A DNA stretch of 64,000 bases, taken from the NCBI RefSeq assembly GCF_007004545.3, contig NZ_CP045503.2, positions 5,210,501 to 5,274,500 of the forward strand, written 5' to 3'. Under the pieces are notes generated by a model, which had not been told where the DNA came from, did not search any database, and worked only from the letters and a program-made list of their open reading frames with translations. Positions 19,000-28,304 of this stretch are shown here, piece by piece; positions within the stretch are counted from its first letter, which is position 1; every line of letters begins with the position of its first letter. The stretch is from Shewanella eurypsychrophilus (GTDB taxonomy: Bacteria; Pseudomonadota; Gammaproteobacteria; Enterobacterales; Shewanellaceae). The translations under genes and the position numbers were made by a program.

Positions 19000-19284
19000 T
19001 TACGCTGCTGGAGGCGCGCGGCTATGGAAAAAACTAACGTGTGACGCTTTATGTTCACATAACAGAAAGGAAACGGTTTCGAAGGTCTGGGTAGATGCCT
19101 GTAAACTAAAAGGCGTTGTAGGTAATAGCTTATTGAGCTGATGCTTATGGAAACATAAGGTACATTCACCTTGCGCTCCATGATCAATATGCTCAACGCT
19201 ATGGACTGAGGCAGCAAATGACAGGCAGATCAATATGGCTGAAAGCCATATTGCAATTCCTCGTCTTATACTGTTACTGACCAT
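19000..19284 (-). CDS. Small exported Cys/His protein, zinc-uptake 'chaperone'-like (DUF2946-like)
   Basis: 94 residues: N-terminal hydrophobic signal segment (~10-24), then a metal-ligand-rich stretch with HSVEHIDHG and CTLCFHKHQ, and a C-terminal SRAPPAA tail. This pattern resembles the small proteins annotated as zinc chaperone of an ABC-type zinc uptake system in marine gammaproteobacteria. It precedes the His-rich barrel and ZnuA-like genes on the same strand, 242 bases away, fitting a zinc regulon. ATG at 19284 was chosen over a TTG at 19353; neither has a strong ribosome site. Metal specificity is inferred from neighbours. Confidence 0.6.
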   Translation of the reverse strand: MVSNSIRRGIAIWLSAILICLSFAASVHSVEHIDHGAQGECTLCFHKHQLNKLLPTTPFSLQASTQTFETVSFLLCEHKASHVSFFHSRAPPAA

Positions 19285-19619
19285 AAATACCGCCGTTAAA
19301 AACCCTAGTAAACCTCTTATCTCTATGTCGATACGAGATAAAATCGCGGTCAAGTTTATGCAAACAGCGAATTAAGTCAAGTTACCCTTTTAATAAAAAT
19401 AGCTAATATTCATGTTATAAATGTAAGAAAAATACATGCAACATATGCTAAACCTCGTGAATCAGTAACAAAAATCAAGTTAGATAACATGATCAAGGTC
19501 ACTTAAACTTGGATCATAATTAATACTGATTTAAGCTCTAAAGTCTAAAATTGCAACAGATAAGCCAATAAGCCTAATCCTATTGAGCTGAGATTTAACC
19601 CATGGGGGGAGTACAGATA
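19285..19619. other. Intergenic region upstream of the zinc cluster and of a small membrane-protein gene
   Basis: No gene was seen. Bases 19412-19424 (ATGTTATAAATG) partly resemble one half of a Zur site but lack the mirrored half. Bases 19490-19501 (TGATCAAGGTCA) fit a TGA-N6-TCA CRP/FNR-like pattern about 120 bases before the 41-residue gene. Both are weak. Confidence 0.25.
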
Positions 19620-19745
19620 ATGTTAAAATTCTTACAAGAAAACGGCAAGATGATCTTTTGGACAACGTTTTTCTTTATCGCTATCGGCGGTGGCATCTAT
19701 TATGTCGATGCTGCATTAGAAGCTCAGGTAACAGTTATCAACTAG
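19620..19745 (+). CDS. 41-residue single-pass membrane protein
   Basis: ATG at 19620 follows a strong GGGGGAG about 8 bases upstream, and the frame runs 41 codons to TAG. The protein has a short polar start (MLKFLQENGK), one hydrophobic helix (~12-28, aromatic and Gly-rich: FWTTFFFIAIGGG) and a short tail. It is not recognised. Size and shape resemble small inner-membrane subunits or regulators. The stop codon is embedded in a CTAG repeat (19742-19760). A possible CRP/FNR-like site lies upstream. Ribosome site, signal-free TM helix and isolated position support a real gene. Confidence 0.65.
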   Translation: MLKFLQENGKMIFWTTFFFIAIGGGIYYVDAALEAQVTVIN

Positions 19746-19762
19746 CAACTAGCAACTAGTTA
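19741..19762. repeat. CTAG repeat, period 8
   Basis: ACTAGCA-ACTAGCA-ACTAGTT: three CTAG copies at 8-base spacing overlapping the stop of the 41-residue gene. Confidence 0.6.
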
Positions 19763-19883
19763 ACTGGAATTGCAGTGATGTGGCCATCACTGCAATTTGT
19801 ATTCTTTCGCCTTCAAACTGCTGTAAACCTCAGAGTAAGCAAGACAAGTCTATCAAATTTAATCTAAATCCATCATTTCTAGT

Positions 19884-20219
19884 CTATCGATACTTCTGCC
19901 GATGCTCACTGTCATCAACCACTTCAACTTCCGGAGCTTCTGCCACCTTGAGGTGATCCATCAGATGACTCACCAGCAAAACTATCACTGACACTATAGC
20001 CAATGGCGTTGTTATGTTGCGCATATCGGCTTCAAAATATCCATAAACCAATGCTGCAACACCAAAATAAAAGGCAAGCATCTTTAAACGAGTCAAGATC
20101 GGGTTTTTCCCCAACCACGCAGTGCAGTGCGGACATTGAACCTGAGCATTAAGCCCTTTACCACGTTGGTTTTTAACGGCATTGACACCGAATGGCTTAC
20201 AACAATGAGTACATAACAC
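19884..20219 (-). CDS. Zinc-ribbon membrane protein of unknown function
   Basis: 111 residues. Two CxxC pairs (LCTHCC near 2-6 and CPHC near 28-31) form a zinc-ribbon at the N terminus. Two hydrophobic segments (~46-62 and ~68-85) make a hairpin in the membrane, followed by an acidic soluble tail. Not recognised as a named family. The start is taken as GTG at 20219 behind GAGAG; the frame opens further to a TTG at 20297, but those residues precede the zinc ribbon and have no ribosome site. Divergent from the mscS-like gene. Confidence 0.6.
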   Translation of the reverse strand: MLCTHCCKPFGVNAVKNQRGKGLNAQVQCPHCTAWLGKNPILTRLKMLAFYFGVAALVYGYFEADMRNITTPLAIVSVIVLLVSHLMDHLKVAEAPEVEVVDDSEHRQKYR

Positions 20220-20439
20220 AAGCAGGCTCTCTAAGCTTAGAAATTCGGTGACAAAGTTTAGCAGAAACGGAGGGGGAAATAAGCTTTCGTTTCTCAAAAA
20301 ACCTCATTGCAGACTTCCCATAAATGGATCTGTTGCCCATTTATTTTAAAATCAAATAACGATAATTTGTTAATGAGAATTTACAGGCACTACTGCAAAG
20401 TAATATTATAAGCGCCTACAAAAGTAACAGGATTTACCT

Positions 20440-22044
20440 ATGTATCGCACGCTCATCATAATGATGCTCGCCATCTGCTCTGTCTCGGTAACTCAGGCAT
20501 ATGCAGAAGACAGCAAACTTGCTTTAGAACTTAGTGCCCTACAGCAATCTATCGACCGTGACGTAAGCCAATTACGTTTAGATCAAGGTGAGCTTTCGCA
20601 GTTTACCGAATACCGAATTAAGCAAAAAGCAGACAAACTGCATCAAAAACTCAAAGAACAGATGGGAGTTACACCATTAGATATTGAGCTACTCACCCCT
20701 TATGTCACAGAGCAGATCAAGTTTCTTCAAGCCGTTGATGCCCACTATGCAGCGAGTATCACTAATCTCAAGTCTCAGCTTGGCAAAGGTAATGATGCCG
20801 AGATCATGATGCTATTTGCTAACAGAGAGATGGAGCGTGATGACCTACTCCAAGCTAAGTTAGACGTTTTGACTTGGGCAGAGCAACTTTCAATCAATAC
20901 AGGTGATATGAAAGCTCAGTTCACGGCAAATCTGTTACAACGTGCCGATACCTTAGATAGTTTAGTGCATTACACTCAAGATAAATTGAAAGTAGCAGTG
21001 GCGGATGCAAGCTTAGCGGGTAAGGATGTCTCGAGCGAACAAACGGTTAAAGTCACTCAGCTTAACGAAAGGCTGAGCCATAGCAGTTCTAGCTTAGGTG
21101 TCGCAGTCGAGCTGTTAGATACATTAGGACAGGATACTTCAGAGCTGAAACAAACACTGTTTAGTACTTCCGGTGATATTACTCAAGATGTCCTTAACCT
21201 AGATGTTGCCAGCAGTTTAATTGAACAGTGGTTTACTAGCGCAAAAACTCAGGCAATGGAAAATGGTCCGAGTGTGGTATTTAAGCTATTTATCTTCTCC
21301 TTGATCCTATTACTATCTAGCCTAGTTGGTAAAGGCGTAGAGAAGCTCGTCAAGAAGGCTGTAAGCAACTCAAAGCTTAAGTTCAGTAAATTACTGCAAG
21401 ACTTTTTTATCTCACTGTCTGGTAAGGCCGTATTCACGATCGGCCTGCTCATTGCCCTGTCGCAATTAGGCTTCGAGCTCGGTCCATTGCTAGCAGGTTT
21501 CGGTGTTGCTGGTGTGATCATAGGTTTTGCATTACAAGATACCTTGTCTAACTTTGCATCTGGCATGATGATCTTAATCTATCGTCCTTACGATGTCGGC
21601 GACCTGATCAACGCGGCAGGTGTCACAGGTAAAGTCAGCCACATGAGTCTAGTATCCACCACGATAAAGACCTTAGATAACCAGAGACTGATTATTCCGA
21701 ACAATAAGATCTGGGGCGATACCATTAACAACATTACCGTCGAGCATCAAAGACGGGTAGATATGACGTTTGGCATTGGCTATAGCGATGATATCGAAAA
21801 AGCGGAGCGTGTCCTCAAGGAGATCATTCAAGCACACCCTAAAACGCTTCAAGAGCCAGAAGCTATGGTAAAGCTGCATACTTTAGGCGAGTCTTCGGTA
21901 GACTTTATTGTTCGCCCTTGGGCAAGACCTGAAGACTATTGGGATGTTTATTGGGATATCACCCGTGAAGTGAAAATGCGCTTCGATCAAGAGAACATCA
22001 GCATTCCGTTCCCACAACGCGACGTACATATTTATCAGAACTAG
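20440..22044 (+). CDS. MscS-family mechanosensitive channel with periplasmic coiled-coil domain
   Basis: 534 residues. Signal peptide ~1-22, a long helical periplasmic domain (~25-265), TM1 ~278-297, TM2 ~329-345 and the pore-lining TM3 ~350-380, with the MscS signature GVAGVIIGFALQDTLSNFASG. The cytoplasmic beta and alpha-beta domains follow (IYRPYDVGD, PNNKIWGDTI, VDMTFGIGYSDD). It is expected to release solutes under hypo-osmotic stress. Longer than E. coli MscS (286) because of the N-terminal addition, closer to YbiO/MscM-type members. AGGA lies 8 bases before ATG. Convergent with fhs, with a CTAG hairpin in the gap. Confidence 0.92.
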   Translation: MYRTLIIMMLAICSVSVTQAYAEDSKLALELSALQQSIDRDVSQLRLDQGELSQFTEYRIKQKADKLHQKLKEQMGVTPLDIELLTPYVTEQIKFLQAVDAHYAASITNLKSQLGKGNDAEIMMLFANREMERDDLLQAKLDVLTWAEQLSINTGDMKAQFTANLLQRADTLDSLVHYTQDKLKVAVADASLAGKDVSSEQTVKVTQLNERLSHSSSSLGVAVELLDTLGQDTSELKQTLFSTSGDITQDVLNLDVASSLIEQWFTSAKTQAMENGPSVVFKLFIFSLILLLSSLVGKGVEKLVKKAVSNSKLKFSKLLQDFFISLSGKAVFTIGLLIALSQLGFELGPLLAGFGVAGVIIGFALQDTLSNFASGMMILIYRPYDVGDLINAAGVTGKVSHMSLVSTTIKTLDNQRLIIPNNKIWGDTINNITVEHQRRVDMTFGIGYSDDIEKAERVLKEIIQAHPKTLQEPEAMVKLHTLGESSVDFIVRPWARPEDYWDVYWDITREVKMRFDQENISIPFPQRDVHIYQN

Positions 22045-22052
22045 TTAAATTT

Positions 22053-22081
22053 AAGTTCTAGGATCCAGATCCTAGGAACTT
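22053..22081. repeat. CTAG hairpin between mscS-like gene and fhs
   Basis: AAGTTCTAGGATC (22053-22065) pairs with GATCCTAGGAACTT (22068-22081) with one bulged base and a 2-base loop. A further CTAGGAACTTA follows at 22086-22096. Located between convergent genes, it could also serve as a terminator. Confidence 0.65.
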
Positions 22082-22098
22082 AAGCCTAGGAACTTATT

Positions 22099-23811
22099 TT
22101 ACGCTAATCCAACAATTTCGTCTTGTTCGTTGATATCGATATTCAAGTATCCCGGCTTTATTCCAAGACCCGGCATAGTCATCACTTTACCGACAAGCGC
22201 GGTAATAAAACCTGCACCAGCATTGATTTTAAACTGAGTAATTGGCAGTTCAAAGTCAGCGGGGATGCCCTTAACTTTCGGATCGTGACTAATTGATAAT
22301 GGTGTCTTTGCTACACAGATAGCCAGTCCATCCAGCCCCATGGTTTTTATCTGAACCAGTTGCCGCTTAGCCTCATCGGATAGCTTGATGCCTTTAGCGC
22401 CATAACCAGACTCGGCAATCGTAAGCAGCTTAGCCTCAATGCTCGCCTCTAAGGGATAGAGAAATTTAAATTCAGAGACCTGATCTGTGGCATCGGCAAC
22501 CATTTTGGCCAAGGCTTCAGCTCCTTTAGCTCCCTTTGCAAATGCCTCACTAATTTCACAACCAAAAGCCGATGTATCGCTCACAGCCGATTTTAACCAG
22601 CTAATTTCAGATTCGGTATCAGTTGGAAAACGATTAATGGCCACAACGACAGGAACACCGTATTGGCTGACATTATTTATATGCCATCTAAGATTAGCAA
22701 AACCCGCCTGTAGACGGAGCATATCTTCCTCGTTGATATCGAGTTGAGATGTTAACCCTGAGTTAGCCTTGAGCGCTTTTAGGGTAACGACCACTACCGC
22801 GGCATCAGGCGCTTTCCCCGACTCTCTCACCTTGATATTACAGAACTTTTCAAATCCCATGTCTGAGCCAAAGCCACCCTCTGTGACCACAAACTCAGAT
22901 AACTTAAGTGCGATTCTATCGGCTATAATGGATGAATTCCCATGGGCAATATTGGCGAAAGGCCCCGCATGAATCAAACAAGGATCACCCGTTAACGTCT
23001 GCATCAGGGTAGGCTCAATGGCTTGGCTTAATATGACGGTCATCGCGCCTGCGACACCAATATCTTCCGCTGTGATCGGCTTGCCCCGAACATCTAACGC
23101 CAATATCAGTTTAGCGATGCGCTGACGCATATCTTTAAGATCTCGACTCAATGCAAGGATAGCCATAATCTCAGAGGCCGCGGTAATATCAAAACCCGAG
23201 TCATGAATCGGCCCATTATTGTCGCCAAACCCTACACTGATATTTCTCAGACTGCGCTCATTATGATCGACAACACGACGCCACAATATCTGCTTAGCAG
23301 ATATATTCAACGGTTCGCTGCCAGCTTGCTCAATATAGTCTTCTCTGGATAGTCGGCTCTCATGAAAAAGGCAGGCATCGATGGCTGCTGCAGCTAAGTT
23401 GTGAGCGCTGCTGACCGCATGAATATCTCCCGTTAGGTGAAGATTGAGTTCCTCCATGGGCACAACCTGAGCTAGCCCCCCTCCTGCCGCGCCGCCTTTA
23501 ATACCAAATACAGGTCCCATGCTAGGCTGACGAATACAAGCCGTCGCTCGCTTGCCTATGGCATTTAAACCTTGAGTCAGCCCTATGCTTGTGACTGTTT
23601 TCCCCTCACCAAACGGAGTCGGTGTCACGGCAGTGACAATCACCAATTTGCCTTCTAGGTTATCATCGAGACGCTTTAAAACTGATAGATGTACTTTGGC
23701 TTTCGACTCACCAAATGAGGACAGTTCGCTAGGTTCAAGACCCAGTTTATTGGCTATATGTTTGATGGGACGAAGTGTTGCTTGGCGTGAAATCTCAATA
23801 TCTGACAGCAT
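22099..23811 (-). CDS. fhs: Formate--tetrahydrofolate ligase
   Basis: 570 residues, close to the usual ~556. The enzyme joins formate to tetrahydrofolate with ATP, giving 10-formyl-THF for one-carbon metabolism. The ATP-binding P-loop [10 protein letters not shown] is at ~63-72, followed by the conserved [24 protein letters not shown] stretch (given here in part) and the VATVRALK-equivalent [13 protein letters not shown] at 23811 follows GGAG. It is a single gene, divergent from the aldo/keto reductase and convergent with the MscS-like channel. No folD or purU gene is adjacent. Confidence 0.96.
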   Translation of the reverse strand: MLSDIEISRQATLRPIKHIANKLGLEPSELSSFGESKAKVHLSVLKRLDDNLEGKLVIVTAVTPTPFGEGKTVTSIGLTQGLNAIGKRATACIRQPSMGPVFGIKGGAAGGGLAQVVPMEELNLHLTGDIHAVSSAHNLAAAAIDACLFHESRLSREDYIEQAGSEPLNISAKQILWRRVVDHNERSLRNISVGFGDNNGPIHDSGFDITAASEIMAILALSRDLKDMRQRIAKLILALDVRGKPITAEDIGVAGAMTVILSQAIEPTLMQTLTGDPCLIHAGPFANIAHGNSSIIADRIALKLSEFVVTEGGFGSDMGFEKFCNIKVRESGKAPDAAVVVVTLKALKANSGLTSQLDINEEDMLRLQAGFANLRWHINNVSQYGVPVVVAINRFPTDTESEISWLKSAVSDTSAFGCEISEAFAKGAKGAEALAKMVADATDQVSEFKFLYPLEASIEAKLLTIAESGYGAKGIKLSDEAKRQLVQIKTMGLDGLAICVAKTPLSISHDPKVKGIPADFELPITQFKINAGAGFITALVGKVMTMPGLGIKPGYLNIDINEQDEIVGLA

Positions 23812-23998
23812 TCTATTGCTCCTCTTATTAGAGATGTATAGGGTAAGCGACCTATAATAGGAGCCAAGAATATAGTTGATCTCGGTGGCAGGCTAAATAG
23901 CTAAACCGTGATTAATGCTGCTTAGTTAAGCATTCATGAATCCAAATCAATAAATGGTAATCTAGTTGAATAAATTAACGTCGGATTAAGGAAAGGGT

Positions 23999-24946
23999 AT
24001 GGCAACGACATCAGAATCTCACCGTCAGGTACTTATCGACACACATTCGCATCAGCCTCAAATTAAACTCTCTGATTTCATCGCTGGTTTTTGGCGAATG
24101 GATAGCTGGGATATGTCTGCTCAGCAAAGGATCCAACTCATCGAAGCCTATATTGATCTCGGAGTCACCAGCATGGATCATGCCGATATATACGGCCAAT
24201 TCCAGTGTGAAACTTTATTTGGCGAAGCGCTGGCCCTAAAGCCTTCGTTGCGAGAGCAGATACAGTTAATCAGTAAATGCGGGATTAAACCCGCTTTCGA
24301 TTCGATGCCTGAGCGCTATGTTAATCATTATGATACCAGTAAAAGTCACATCTTAGCCTCAGTCGATAACTCTCTCACTCGATTACATACAGATCGACTC
24401 GATCTACTGTTGATCCACAGACCCGATCCCTTGATGAGTGCCCACGAAGTGGCTGAAACCTTTAACCAACTCAAGCTAAGTGGCAAGGTTATTCACTTTG
24501 GCGTATCTAATTTTAGCCCTGCACAGTTCGATTTACTTCAGTCCAGTCTCAATCAGTTTGATATCAGTCTAACGACCAATCAGATAGAGATCTCACCACT
24601 GAATATGAGCAGCCTTAACGATGGTACCTTAGATCATTGCCAGCAACATCATATCTCCCCTATGGCATGGTCTTGCTTAGGTGGGGGGAATATATTTACC
24701 GGCAAAGATGAGCGCTCTATCAGGCTGAGAAAGCAGTTACATAAAATTGCCGATGAACATGGGATCCAAGATATTAGCCAAATTATCTATGCCTGGATAT
24801 TGGCACTTCCCTGCCAGCCTAAACCTATTATCGGCAGTAGCCAGCCCCATAGAATAGAGTCAGCGATAGCGTCTAAAGCTATCAAACTAGACAGACAGCA
24901 ATGGTTTAGCATCTGGCAAGCCTCAACAGGACATAGCGTACCTTAA
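23999..24946 (+). CDS. Aldo/keto reductase, YdhF-like
   Basis: 315 residues, soluble NADPH-dependent oxidoreductase fold. Catalytic residues by family pattern: Asp and Tyr in MDHADIYGQ (~59-67), Lys in LISKCGIK (~96), and His in LLLIHRPDP (~141). The C-terminal cofactor-binding stretch is PIIGSSQPHRIESAI (~279-293). Matches the YdhF subgroup rather than the sugar reductases; the substrate is unknown. ATG at 23999 sits behind GGAAAGGG. The N-terminal 20 residues are a little longer than E. coli YdhF. It shares a divergent promoter region with fhs. Confidence 0.9.
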   Translation: MATTSESHRQVLIDTHSHQPQIKLSDFIAGFWRMDSWDMSAQQRIQLIEAYIDLGVTSMDHADIYGQFQCETLFGEALALKPSLREQIQLISKCGIKPAFDSMPERYVNHYDTSKSHILASVDNSLTRLHTDRLDLLLIHRPDPLMSAHEVAETFNQLKLSGKVIHFGVSNFSPAQFDLLQSSLNQFDISLTTNQIEISPLNMSSLNDGTLDHCQQHHISPMAWSCLGGGNIFTGKDERSIRLRKQLHKIADEHGIQDISQIIYAWILALPCQPKPIIGSSQPHRIESAIASKAIKLDRQQWFSIWQASTGHSVP

Positions 24947-24980
24947 AGTATGATTTTAGTTTTCCTCTATGTAGCTAAAC

Positions 24981-25010
24981 CTATAGGTACTAGGTACTAG
25001 GTACTAGAGG
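24981..25010. repeat. Tandem 7-bp repeat TAGGTAC
   Basis: Three to four copies of TAGGTAC in register (24985-25007), part of the CTAG family, 35 bases after the aldo/keto reductase stop. Confidence 0.7.
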
Positions 25011-25039
25011 TTGTTACACCGCTTTATTACAGATAGCAA

Positions 25040-25060
25040 AAAGGCGCCTGTAGCGCCTTT
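25040..25060. terminator. Bidirectional terminator
   Basis: AAAGGCGC (25040-25047) pairs with GCGCCTTT (25053-25060), loop CTGTA, with A-tract before and mild T/A after. It serves the convergent aldo/keto reductase and MaoC-like genes. Confidence 0.75.
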
Positions 25061-25087
25061 AAAATGAGTCAGTCATGAGTGTGAAGA

Positions 25088-25954
25088 CTACAAAAAGCTG
25101 ATCTGGCCAGAAAGATGCGGTCGACGACCTCGTGCATCTCTAAGCTCAAACATGAGATTATCTTCATCGATTTCAGTATCGAAGCTTACATCCGACGGCA
25201 TAAACAGAGGCAACTTGAATGCCACATCGACTGTACAGGGGCGATCACCAATTTGTGGCATCATCTGAGCGATACAGCGAGCTTTAGACCACATACCATG
25301 GGCTAACACGCGGTCGAAACCGAAACGTTTTGAGAGTACAGGATGCAGGTGAATAAGATTGTAATCACCCGATGCTTTAGCATAGCGACGCCCAAGGTCC
25401 TCGGCTAGACTCCAGGTCTCAGCAGTATCCCAAGCCATGGCATTCGCTTTAGGTGGGCGCACACGGCGCTTACTGTTTTCGATGCGATAAAGGTAAGTCG
25501 ACGAAGATTCCCACACCAATGTTCCATCAACAAAAGCTTTCGATACAAGCTCAAACTCCAAACCTGAATCCGTCACTGTACTCGTCGTTAGCATACATTC
25601 AATATCAAATTTCTCATCGATACTTAAGCCACGGTATTGGGTGATACTGTTTCTGAGATGTATCATGCCAAGCAGAGGGAAAGTGATCGCTTCATGAGTA
25701 AAAATAACCGCGTGTAAACGGAAGGCCATCACGTACATATAGGTCAATGGCAGGTTTTTACCGTCGAAATCGAAGCCACACACTTGAGAATATTGTGTCA
25801 CTTTATCTGACGATAAACACACATTAGAACTTGAGACATAGATCTTCGGCAGTGGCAGCTCATTCCAACCAGGCTTGCGCCCGAAGAAGATCTTACGATA
25901 GAGGGAAAACAGAGAAGGCATCGCCTTCAATTCAATCGAATAATCATTTTCCAC
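25088..25954 (-). CDS. MaoC-like (hot-dog) dehydratase
   Basis: 288 residues. The C-terminal half holds the hydratase-2 motif: ASGDYNLIHLHP with catalytic Asp and His, then GFDRVLAHGMWS (~200-235). The N-terminal half is a second, diverged hot-dog domain, as in double-domain MaoC/FAS-type dehydratases. Probable reaction is (R)-specific hydration of trans-2-enoyl-CoA or -ACP; substrate is not settled. The start is GTG at 25954 behind AAAGGT; a TTG frame six codons upstream (25972) includes the ribosome site and was rejected. Single gene. Confidence 0.85.
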   Translation of the reverse strand: MENDYSIELKAMPSLFSLYRKIFFGRKPGWNELPLPKIYVSSSNVCLSSDKVTQYSQVCGFDFDGKNLPLTYMYVMAFRLHAVIFTHEAITFPLLGMIHLRNSITQYRGLSIDEKFDIECMLTTSTVTDSGLEFELVSKAFVDGTLVWESSSTYLYRIENSKRRVRPPKANAMAWDTAETWSLAEDLGRRYAKASGDYNLIHLHPVLSKRFGFDRVLAHGMWSKARCIAQMMPQIGDRPCTVDVAFKLPLFMPSDVSFDTEIDEDNLMFELRDARGRRPHLSGQISFL

Positions 25955-26182
25955 GTTAACCGAACCTTTCAAATTTCAACTCACCAAACCAATTTCTAGC
26001 TGGCGAGTATACCTTAAAGTCTGTCGGCGTGTGTTAAATTCAAACATATTTAATCTGTTTTAAAATTATTTGAGCGTACAGATGACTTAGAGGGAATAGC
26101 TTAACAAGACTGATTATAAGAGCAATTAAGCTAAGTTTAACAAGGCTCTTAGCGAGGTTAACTAAGAGCATACTCGTTAAAA

Positions 26183-26809
26183 TCAAAACAGTTCGACCTG
26201 ATTATCCTCTTGCTTCTTAACGATTTGCTTCAAGTAGACTTTTTCTTCTGACATCATCTGATCGATGCGTGCAGGTGATAAACGCTTTAGCAAAACTTTA
26301 CCGCTGTTAGGGTGAAATAACACCTTGCGTGGCCAAGGACCGCCTAAATCTTCTCCCTCTATGGCAATTCCTTCAGTATCTAAATATTCCTTCACAAATT
26401 CGATATTCGATTTACCCACATTAAGTACTGAGGATTTTGTCATCTGTGCACCGCCAAAGATTTTGGCCTTCAATCTTTGCCGCTGACCTCCAGCACTCAA
26501 GATACCATTGATAAGTTGCTCCATCGCCAAGTTGCCATAGCGACAAGAATAGCTCGTTAGTTGATGCCAATCTTCATGTAGCTCCTTTTCAGGAAGAAGG
26601 AAATGATTCAAACCGCCGATGCCGAGGAATGGGTCCCAGATACAGGCAGCCACACATGAACCTAATCGCGTAAAAATTAATTCGTCCTGAGAAGAGATAT
26701 AGAAGACACCGGGATCAACTCTTGCTACAACCTTGCCATGCTTATTATCCCAATTCCTGGGTATTTCCTCGAAGCCTATTCGTGGTGGAGGTATTGCGAC
26801 AGCTTGCAT
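26183..26809 (-). CDS. cheD: Chemoreceptor glutamine deamidase CheD
   Basis: 208 residues. CheD deamidates glutamines in chemoreceptors and partners with CheC. The catalytic Cys lies in GSCVAACIWD (~47-56), the His in GLNHFLLPE (~64-72), and the family end region VGKSNIEFVKEYLDTEGI is present. The start ATG at 26809 follows AAGGAGG. It stands apart from any chemotaxis operon. The only CheC-like protein in the window is the receiver-CheC fusion at 12188-13198, a plausible though unproven partner. Confidence 0.93.
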   Translation of the reverse strand: MQAVAIPPPRIGFEEIPRNWDNKHGKVVARVDPGVFYISSQDELIFTRLGSCVAACIWDPFLGIGGLNHFLLPEKELHEDWHQLTSYSCRYGNLAMEQLINGILSAGGQRQRLKAKIFGGAQMTKSSVLNVGKSNIEFVKEYLDTEGIAIEGEDLGGPWPRKVLFHPNSGKVLLKRLSPARIDQMMSEEKVYLKQIVKKQEDNQVELF

Positions 26810-26947
26810 TCAGCCTCCTTGCTGTTTGATTCTCATGCTTAATGAGCCCCAAGTATAGTCAGTCAAATGCAAGCAAGCCCTAATACTTAGTCATTATTTA
26901 TCCCAGTTAAATTTAAAGCGATTCAGTCGATAAATTTGAGGGTATGA

Positions 26948-27829
26948 TTATTCGCATGCTTGCTGCCAGCAATTCTTTACCTTGGCCCCGTGCTGGTTAA
27001 GCTCAATGGGAACACTTCTTCCTCCAACAAGATGTCCAGCCCCTATGACGATAAACATCGGCTGCTTGGTGGAAGTATCTCGCATCAACTCTCTAATTTT
27101 TATTGCCATATTGACGTTACGTTGCCAGAGAAGCTTTTCTAACATTTGGGTGTCGTCGCCTTCTGACATCTGGCCTTCCATAAGATCGGCAATATGCTGC
27201 TCATCCCCACTTCGCCATGCGCTAACTAAGCCGTGCATATCCTCATCAGGGGATGCAATTGCTTCCCTTACCATTTCCCACTGGGAAGCTTCATCGAATG
27301 AAGCCAGTAACTTGAACTGGAATTCAGTACTTTCCAGTTCAAGCAAGGGTCTGCCCTTATTTTTTGATATCAACACTTGATCGACACCATAATTCGCACT
27401 GTAACCCAGCTCTTCGAATCTATTCATGCCCAGTTGCATTGATTGTAACCAAGGGGAAAAATTGGCAAGCGAGGCACATACATGAGCCTTTGTCTTACAA
27501 TATTCTTCTAAAACGGCTTGAGTCTCCTCATCCATTTCTAATGGATGTAAGCCATATTTTTTTATTAATGCCATTATATCGGCACTGGCAGCATCGGCTT
27601 CGACCACCAGAGAAGCTGCAGAATCAAATTTAGACTCGATAATCTCAGCCATGGGATAAAAACTTGCTTCCCCAACGTGGATGGACCCTAGCAAATACGC
27701 CGTTTGACCTTGATACTCAACTTGGAAGAAGGGAGGTTTGTCATCAACAGCCGCTTGGATCGGTGAAATATAACCAGCACATAGCAGCGCCCCTAGAGCA
27801 AGTAATAACTTATATTGACTTGTTGCCAT
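26948..27829 (-). CDS. TraB/GumN family secreted protein
   Basis: 293 residues with a signal peptide (~1-27, ending QAA). The TraB/GumN (Tiki-like) fold is marked by AYLLGSIHVGEASFYPM (~45-61) with GSxHxG, a conserved SLVVEAD (~73-80), and FIVIGAGHLVG (~262-272) with GAGH near the end. Relatives are putative metal-dependent proteases; activity here is not shown. Residues 100-120 contain two Cys (YCKTKAHVC). ATG at 27829; the divergent 103-residue gene starts 56 bases away. Confidence 0.85.
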   Translation of the reverse strand: MATSQYKLLLALGALLCAGYISPIQAAVDDKPPFFQVEYQGQTAYLLGSIHVGEASFYPMAEIIESKFDSAASLVVEADAASADIMALIKKYGLHPLEMDEETQAVLEEYCKTKAHVCASLANFSPWLQSMQLGMNRFEELGYSANYGVDQVLISKNKGRPLLELESTEFQFKLLASFDEASQWEMVREAIASPDEDMHGLVSAWRSGDEQHIADLMEGQMSEGDDTQMLEKLLWQRNVNMAIKIRELMRDTSTKQPMFIVIGAGHLVGGRSVPIELNQHGAKVKNCWQQACE

Positions 27830-27884
27830 CTTATTAGCCCCTTATAATCGCGATAATTAAAAGTTTATCCAATGAGAGGCTGTT

Positions 27885-28196
27885 ATGCCACACACACGTG
27901 TAATTGAACAATTAAAAGAAAATCTACAATCAGCCTACCGCAAGTCCATCGATGCAGATGGCAAGCTTGATGAACTAAAGAAAGCGGGTCATGTGAAGTT
28001 CAATACTATTTTCAGTCAAAAGGAAGGCTTCTCTGCCAGCAGCAATCGCTTCAAGCCTTATGTTCAAGAGCTTGCCGATGAATTAGACAAGTTGCCAACA
28101 GATCCAGACAAACTGCCTGCCGCGCTGGCTACGTTTGTAAAAAAACTCGCCACACTGATCCAGACATTGCAGGCGTTTAAAGAGCAAGCCAAATAG
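27885..28196 (+). CDS. Conserved hypothetical, small helical charged protein
   Basis: 103 residues, soluble, Lys-rich and almost entirely alpha-helical by composition, with no signal peptide, Cys or membrane segment. It opens with RVIEQLKENLQSAYRKSID and ends with repeated helix LATLIQTLQAFKEQAK. GAGAGG (GAGAGGCTGTT) precedes the ATG by about 8 bases. I do not recognise a functional family. It is divergent from the TraB/GumN gene and closed by a strong bidirectional hairpin. Confidence 0.75.
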   Translation: MPHTRVIEQLKENLQSAYRKSIDADGKLDELKKAGHVKFNTIFSQKEGFSASSNRFKPYVQELADELDKLPTDPDKLPAALATFVKKLATLIQTLQAFKEQAK

Positions 28197-28222
28197 ATAT
28201 AAACATAAGTATGCAGCCACAA

Positions 28223-28259
28223 AAAAAGCTAAATAAGCCATAATCTTATTTAGCTTTTT
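28223..28259. terminator. Bidirectional terminator, 15-bp stem
   Basis: Bases 28223-28237 pair perfectly with 28245-28259 around CCATAAT. A- and T-tracts flank both sides. It separates the convergent 103-residue gene and the DUF3016 gene. Confidence 0.85.
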
Positions 28260-28304
28260 AGATTAACCATAATCACTCATTTTTACATCAAGCGATAACT
28301 GCAA

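Noticed and set aside
19412-19424. Zur box upstream of the zinc cluster
   Set aside because: Only one half resembles the consensus; listed only as a weak hint in the intergenic entry.
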